Assembly (NCBI GenBank): GCA_039816705.1
Contig: JBCBXF010000112.1
Location: 1 to 10,205 of the forward strand
DNA from: CALHAX01 sp039816705
GTDB taxonomy: Bacteria; Pseudomonadota; Alphaproteobacteria; Rhizobiales; CALHAX01
Direction: 5' to 3'
Length of the DNA stretch: 10,205 nt
Positions 6,775 to 10,205 of the stretch are shown here, in pieces; the first letter of the stretch is position 1; every line of letters starts with the position of its first letter. The notes under the pieces are model-generated. The model was given only the letters and a program-made list of their open reading frames with translations. It did not search any database and was not told the origin of the DNA. The position numbers and the translations under genes were made by a program.

Positions 6775-6820
6775 GACATCCTTTAGGGTCGTGCCGGGTT
6801 CACCAAAGCGCAAGGATGTC
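6775..6820 (+). promoter_or_regulatory. 9-bp inverted repeat covering the Shine-Dalgarno site
   Basis: GACATCCTT at 6775-6783 is perfectly complementary to AAGGATGTC at 6812-6820, around a 28-nt loop. The right arm contains AAGGA (6812-6816), the best ribosome-binding site for the ATG at 6829. If transcribed, the leader could fold so that the site is hidden. Alternatively the repeat could be an operator. No known riboswitch family is recognised. Confidence 0.4.
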
Positions 6821-6828
6821 GGGATATC

Positions 6829-8067
6829 ATGGCAACACGAACCTCTTCCCTCGAATTTGAAGGCACGCTTAGCGAAACGCTCGCAGCGCGCCTTGACCTG
6901 CCGGACGGCGAGCCACGGGCATTTGCGCTGTTTGCGCACTGCTTCACCTGTTCAAAAGATGTCTTTGCCGCAGCGCGCATCTCGCAAGGTCTTGCGGAGC
7001 GTGGCTTTGGCGTCCTCCGCTTTGACTTCACCGGTCTTGGAGGCAGCGGCGGCGATTTTGCGAACACCAATTTCTCTTCGAACGTTGGCGACCTGCTAAA
7101 GGCGGTCGATTATCTCCGTTCGCATCATCAAGCGCCGCAACTCCTTGTCGGGCACAGTCTCGGGGGAGCGGCAGTGCTGGCGGCAGCAGAACATGTCCCT
7201 GAACTGAAAGCGGTTGCGACGATCGGTGCACCGGCGGACGTCGCGCATGTTGCGGAGAACTTTGGCGCTCAGCTGGATGAGATTGAGGAGGAGGGCGTCG
7301 CCGAAGTGTCGCTCGCCGGGCGGCCGTTCACGGTGCGCAAGCAATTCCTGGAAGACATCCGTGCGCAAAACATCATGGATAGCATCATGCGCATGCGAGC
7401 AGCACTCATGGTGTTTCACGCGCCGCTTGATGCGCAGGTTGGGATTGACAATGCCAGCCGTATTTTTGCGGCGGCGCGGCATCCCAAGAGTTTTGTCTCC
7501 CTCGACAAGGCGGATCATTTGCTCAGCAAACGCAGTGATGCCCGCTATGTGGCGCGCGTTTTGAGCGCTTGGGCTTCACGATTTGTGGACGAGGCGCCGA
7601 AACCGAAAATGCCGATCCGTGTGCCCGCTCCGGAGAATATAATCTCCGTTGCTGAAACCGGCCGTGGCGCATTCCAGCAGCAGATGGTGGTCGGTGAGCT
7701 TTCACTGCTTGCCGATGAACCCGCGTCGGTGGGTGGGGCGAACACGGGCCCGTCACCCTACGATCTGCTGGCGATGTCGCTTGGTGCATGCACCTCCATG
7801 ACGCTGCGCATGTACGCCAACCGTAAGCAGTTGCCGCTCGAACGCGTGCATGTGGATGTCTCGCACGCCAAAGTGCATGCCGACGACTGTGCGGATTGCG
7901 GTGAGGGGCGCGAGGGGCGGATTGACCGATTTGAACGGCGGATCACACTTCACGGTGATCTTGATGATACGCAGCGCCAGCGTCTCCTTGAGATCGCGGA
8001 CAAATGCCCCGTCCACAAGACGCTGGAGCAGTCGTCCGCAATTGTCACCGCGTTGGTGTCGTCCTGA
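6829..8067 (+). CDS. Bifunctional alpha/beta hydrolase - OsmC family protein
   Basis: This is a 412-residue cytoplasmic fusion. Residues 1-255 are an alpha/beta hydrolase: nucleophile elbow VGHSLGG with S110, likely acid D201 (PLDAQVGIDNA) and likely histidine H230 (KADHLL). Residues about 270-410 are an OsmC/Ohr-type domain with the two redox cysteines C321 (GACTSMTLRMYA) and C393 (KCPVHKTLE), the pair that reduces organic hydroperoxides in characterised Ohr/OsmC enzymes. Two more cysteine pairs are present: AHCFTCSKD (C38, C41) in the hydrolase and DDCADCGEG (C354, C357) in an OsmC loop. To my recollection both recur in this fusion family. The substrate is unknown; an ester or thioester coupled to peroxide or sulfur-oxidation defence is possible. 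The ATG at 6829 has AAGGA 12 nt upstream. The gene has its own leader with a CRP-type site and is convergent with the protease gene, 16 bp between stops. Confidence 0.92.
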   Translation: MATRTSSLEFEGTLSETLAARLDLPDGEPRAFALFAHCFTCSKDVFAAARISQGLAERGFGVLRFDFTGLGGSGGDFANTNFSSNVGDLLKAVDYLRSHHQAPQLLVGHSLGGAAVLAAAEHVPELKAVATIGAPADVAHVAENFGAQLDEIEEEGVAEVSLAGRPFTVRKQFLEDIRAQNIMDSIMRMRAALMVFHAPLDAQVGIDNASRIFAAARHPKSFVSLDKADHLLSKRSDARYVARVLSAWASRFVDEAPKPKMPIRVPAPENIISVAETGRGAFQQQMVVGELSLLADEPASVGGANTGPSPYDLLAMSLGACTSMTLRMYANRKQLPLERVHVDVSHAKVHADDCADCGEGREGRIDRFERRITLHGDLDDTQRQRLLEIADKCPVHKTLEQSSAIVTALVSS

Positions 8068-8081
8068 CAGGCGGTAGGACG
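8060..8081. terminator. Weak bidirectional hairpin between convergent genes
   Basis: CGTCCT at 8060-8065 pairs with AGGACG at 8076-8081 around a 10-nt loop, spanning the 16-bp gap between the hydrolase-OsmC stop and the protease stop. Only GTTT follows on the plus strand, so termination strength would be low. Position is the main argument. Confidence 0.3.
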
Positions 8082-8083
8082 GT

Positions 8084-9316
8084 TTATTCGATGGCCTGTA
8101 AGAGACGGGCGATGCTGTCTGTAGCGCCGTCCCTCACGGCGTCTTTGGCGAGTGTTTCGCGACCGGCTTGCGGTTTGCGCTCAGGTCGTGGCGGCGTCGT
8201 TCGTGCAGCATTCTTGAGCAGGTTGCGGGTTGGTAGACCGGTCAGAGCAAGGCCACCAGCGCGCTGGAAAGCAAGAATGCTACGGCGGGTGTTGGCGCCG
8301 TATACCCCGTCCAGAGGTCCGCGATAAAGATCTGCTCTCTGGAGCCGTCCTTGGATCGCGCGCATCTCGTCACGTGACGTCACAATCTCCGCTTTGCTCA
8401 GCAGGGGAATAAAATCTGCGAACACGGCTGCGTTAATGCCTGTGTTGGCAACGGGGCGTGCTTCGAATTTGCGCGCCACCTGTCCATTGCGGATGAGCAC
8501 CTTGGATTGGATGTACGTTCCAACATTGATGCCGACGACGACGGGTCCGTTCGCTGTGCGCTCCAGCATAGGGGAGCCGGACGAGGCGCCTTTTGTGTCG
8601 CAATGATGCAGGATCAGATTCCGCACATTCTTAAAGTCGCGACGAATTGTACGGCGGGACAGCTCTGGGAACTCCGCGCGCACCTTGCATGGACGGGAGT
8701 AGGCCAGCTCCCAATCGTCATAGTCACTGTGGTAGGCGACCTGGAACATCTCGCCACGATCCGACGCCTGCTCGATCTCGCGCATTGACTTGACGTGGAC
8801 AGGCAACTCGTGACCGGCACAAATGTTGTCCTCGGTCCGCATCAGTGCCCAATCGCTGCCCGCGTCAATCGGAGGGCGAACGCGCAGGCGTGTCGTGCCC
8901 GTGATGATATGCTGGCTGGCGGCTTTGACTGCCGCACCATCAATCGGGCTCTGTCGGGCAGACGATCCGCTGCCCACGGTGAAGCGGAAATCTGACATGC
9001 GGAGCGTGCCGCGCTGTGGCTTGCGGAAGAGACAATGCGCGGCTGTCGCGACGACGTTTGGGGCGACGCAGAACGCGGTGCAATTTGTGCCGATTGCGGG
9101 ATTATAGAGTCGTCCGATCTGCTGTGACAGCTGTGCCAGTGCTTTCGGCACCGGTTGTCGATCATCTCGTCCAAATACTGCGGCGTCGGCCGTACCGGTT
9201 GTCATCGGTACGGTAAAAAACACACTCAGGGTGCTCGCCAGTACGAGCCGCAGAAACGCCACCGCACGGCGGGGCGATACGCACAAATCCACCACCACGA
9301 ACTTCCCACTACTCAC
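8084..9316 (-). CDS. Secreted trypsin-like serine protease with peptidoglycan-binding domain
   Basis: This 410-residue protein has a signal peptide: basic RR at 16-17, hydrophobic core 19-37 and a probable AxA cleavage site after ADA (43-45). The S1-type protease domain covers about 55-305, with catalytic H94 (VATAAHC), D155 (GSDWALM) and S248 (GASSGSPM). The mature part has six cysteines (79, 83, 95, 166, 210, 239), an even number that fits periplasmic disulfides. A PG_binding_1 domain lies at about 312-368 (IQGRLQRADLYRGPLDGVYG, then FQRAGG and TGLPTRNLL). A proline/arginine-rich linker and a short helical tail ending IARLLQAIE follow. It likely acts in the periplasm near the cell wall; substrates are unknown. 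The listed start is a GTG with GGGGCGG close upstream. A GTG six codons further in (9298) is an alternative that keeps the signal peptide. It is divergent from the DegP-like gene and convergent with the OsmC fusion. Confidence 0.9.
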   Translation of the reverse strand: MSSGKFVVVDLCVSPRRAVAFLRLVLASTLSVFFTVPMTTGTADAAVFGRDDRQPVPKALAQLSQQIGRLYNPAIGTNCTAFCVAPNVVATAAHCLFRKPQRGTLRMSDFRFTVGSGSSARQSPIDGAAVKAASQHIITGTTRLRVRPPIDAGSDWALMRTEDNICAGHELPVHVKSMREIEQASDRGEMFQVAYHSDYDDWELAYSRPCKVRAEFPELSRRTIRRDFKNVRNLILHHCDTKGASSGSPMLERTANGPVVVGINVGTYIQSKVLIRNGQVARKFEARPVANTGINAAVFADFIPLLSKAEIVTSRDEMRAIQGRLQRADLYRGPLDGVYGANTRRSILAFQRAGGLALTGLPTRNLLKNAARTTPPRPERKPQAGRETLAKDAVRDGATDSIARLLQAIE

Positions 9317-9428
9317 CGCCCCGGCATATTAACAAAACGTAATCTGTACGAAAGGCCGCTGTAAGGCGGGGCGCCCCATATAGCGGTCATACGATCCGAT
9401 CAATTTCGTCAGAAGTGAGATGCAACTC
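9317..9428. promoter_or_regulatory. Divergent promoter region between two periplasmic protease genes
   Basis: This 112-bp gap must hold the 5' signals for both the minus-strand protease and the degP-like gene. It contains a perfect 10-bp palindrome GGGGCGCCCC at 9368-9377, flanked by a wider inverted pair CCGCT (9356-9360) and AGCGG (9382-9386). It also has an AT-rich CATATAG at 9377-9383 and an AACAAAACGTAAT stretch at 9331-9343. No standard -35/-10 pair, heat-shock or EcfG-type (GGAAC...CGTT) promoter could be recognised with confidence. Confidence 0.35.
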
Positions 9429-10205
9429 ATGTCCGTGAATCACATGACACAGCGCTCGACATCAACCGGTCCTGCCGGTGAAGCAAGATCTGCACCACGC
9501 AGCTGGCGCGTGCTTCCGGCGCTCGCCGTTGCTGGCACCGTCGCAGCCGCCGGGTTTGCAACCACGCATTCGCCGACGACGGCCGTTGCGCAGGAGCAGA
9601 GCAATACTGTCGTGACGCCTTTCCCCGGCGCACCAGCCTCGTTCGCCGATCTGGTCGAGCGCGTGAAAGGTGCCGTCGTGAGCATTCACGTGACCAACGA
9701 CGTCAAGACGACGACGGGCCCGAGCGGCGTATTTCCCAAACTGCCTGATGGGCATCCGCTCGAAGAGTTCTTCAAGCGCTTCGGCGGTGAACAGAACCCA
9801 GGTCGTCGAGGACGCGGACCGAACCGCCCAAGTCTTGCGCAGGGTTCGGGGTTCATTATTTCTCCGGACGGGTTCATCGTCACGAACAACCATGTGATTG
9901 ATAAGGCATCGAAGATCAGCGTCAGTGTTGACGGTGACGAGAAATGGGATGCCGAACTCATCGGCAAGGATAAGCGGACAGATCTGGCGCTTCTGAAGCT
10001 CAAGGATCAGAGCCGTGAATATCAGTTTGTCCGCTTCGCGAAACAGCAGGCGCGCGTCGGTGACTGGGTCGTCGCTGTCGGCAACCCGTTTGGTCTTGGC
10101 GGCACGGTCACGTCCGGGATCATCTCGGGCAAGAAGCGCGCGATCAACTCCGGGCCCTTTGAAGAGTTTTTGCAAACCGACGCCGCGATCAATCAGGGCA
10201 ATTCG
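9429..10205 (+). CDS. degP: DegP/HtrA (Do) family periplasmic serine protease, 5' part
   Basis: The first 259 residues of a Do-type protease/chaperone for misfolded periplasmic proteins are visible; the frame is open to the window end. After a polar N-region of about 26 residues comes a hydrophobic signal core (about 28-45) and a probable cleavage site after AVA (52-54). A glycine/arginine-rich loop at about 118-135 (GGEQNPGRRGRGPNRP) matches the variable loop of DegP relatives. The catalytic domain shows H155 (TNNHVI) and D185 (RTDLALLKL), with GNPFGLGGTVTSGIIS at 218-233. The last codon, TCG at 10203-10205, is the S of NQGNS, the expected nucleophile S259. PDZ domains would follow outside the window. 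Start choice: the ATG at 9429 has GAAGTGAG 9 nt upstream; an in-frame ATG at 9420 and one at 9444 are alternatives. In several rhizobia degP follows cycL directly; here two genes intervene. Confidence 0.93.
   Translation, partial: MSVNHMTQRSTSTGPAGEARSAPRSWRVLPALAVAGTVAAAGFATTHSPTTAVAQEQSNTVVTPFPGAPASFADLVERVKGAVVSIHVTNDVKTTTGPSGVFPKLPDGHPLEEFFKRFGGEQNPGRRGRGPNRPSLAQGSGFIISPDGFIVTNNHVIDKASKISVSVDGDEKWDAELIGKDKRTDLALLKLKDQSREYQFVRFAKQQARVGDWVVAVGNPFGLGGTVTSGIISGKKRAINSGPFEEFLQTDAAINQGNS

Noticed and set aside
6766..6794. TTGTCA at 6766-6771 as a -35 box for the hydrolase-OsmC gene
   Set aside because: No acceptable -10 hexamer occurs 16-18 bp downstream; the region there is GTCGTGCC.
9324..9326. 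ATG on the minus strand just upstream of the protease GTG start
   Set aside because: It reads ATG-CCG-GGG-CGG-TGA and is out of frame with the protease, so it cannot be its start and encodes nothing useful.
9462..10175. 237-codon open frame on the minus strand opposite the degP-like gene
   Set aside because: It is the antisense shadow of a protein with a readable HtrA catalytic triad, and has no domain or start signal of its own.
1..10205. CRISPR arrays, insertion sequences, tRNA genes, phage or toxin-antitoxin genes
   Set aside because: I looked for spaced direct repeats, terminal inverted repeats, transposase motifs and tRNA-like stems and saw none; nearly all the DNA is covered by recognisable housekeeping or envelope genes.

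Overview
This window looks like a chromosomal segment of an alphaproteobacterium, most likely of the Hyphomicrobiales (rhizobia-like) type. GC content is moderately high by eye. The cytochrome c maturation genes run ccmI-ccmE-ccmF-ccmH (cycHJKL) with no ccmG between ccmF and ccmH, a do-type periplasmic protease gene lies nearby, and there is a lipoprotein of the rickettsial 17-kDa antigen family. No insertion sequence, tRNA, rRNA, CRISPR array or phage gene is visible, and the region reads as core rather than accessory DNA.

Layout. (1) 1-1809: the 3' part of an OmpR-class response regulator gene, overlapping by 11 nt a complete histidine kinase gene of the PhoQ/FeuQ-like type. (2) 1944-2423: a small glycine-zipper outer-membrane lipoprotein, closed by a strong intrinsic terminator at 2465-2497. 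(3) 2605-6713: the ccmI-ccmE-ccmF-ccmH operon for heme handling and attachment to c-type apocytochromes. ccmE/ccmF and ccmF/ccmH overlap by ATGA, and a 22-codon open frame bridges ccmI and ccmE with ATGA overlaps at both ends. (4) 6829-8067: a fused alpha/beta-hydrolase + OsmC protein. Its leader holds an exact CRP-type palindrome (TGTGA-N6-TCACA) and a 9-bp inverted repeat that covers the probable Shine-Dalgarno site. (5) 8084-9316, minus strand: a secreted trypsin-like serine protease with a C-terminal peptidoglycan-binding domain, convergent with the hydrolase. (6) 9429-end: the 5' part of a DegP/HtrA-family protease gene. The window ends exactly on the codon expected for its catalytic serine.

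Functionally the genes share an envelope theme: sensing at the inner membrane, an outer-membrane lipoprotein, cytochrome c assembly in the periplasm, thiol-peroxide/redox chemistry (OsmC), and two different periplasmic serine proteases transcribed divergently from a 112-bp region. In several rhizobia degP follows cycL (ccmH) directly. Here the hydrolase-OsmC gene and the convergent protease sit between them. I see no clearly novel multi-gene system. The best leads are the bridging micro-ORF, the structured leader of the OsmC fusion, and the divergent protease pair.
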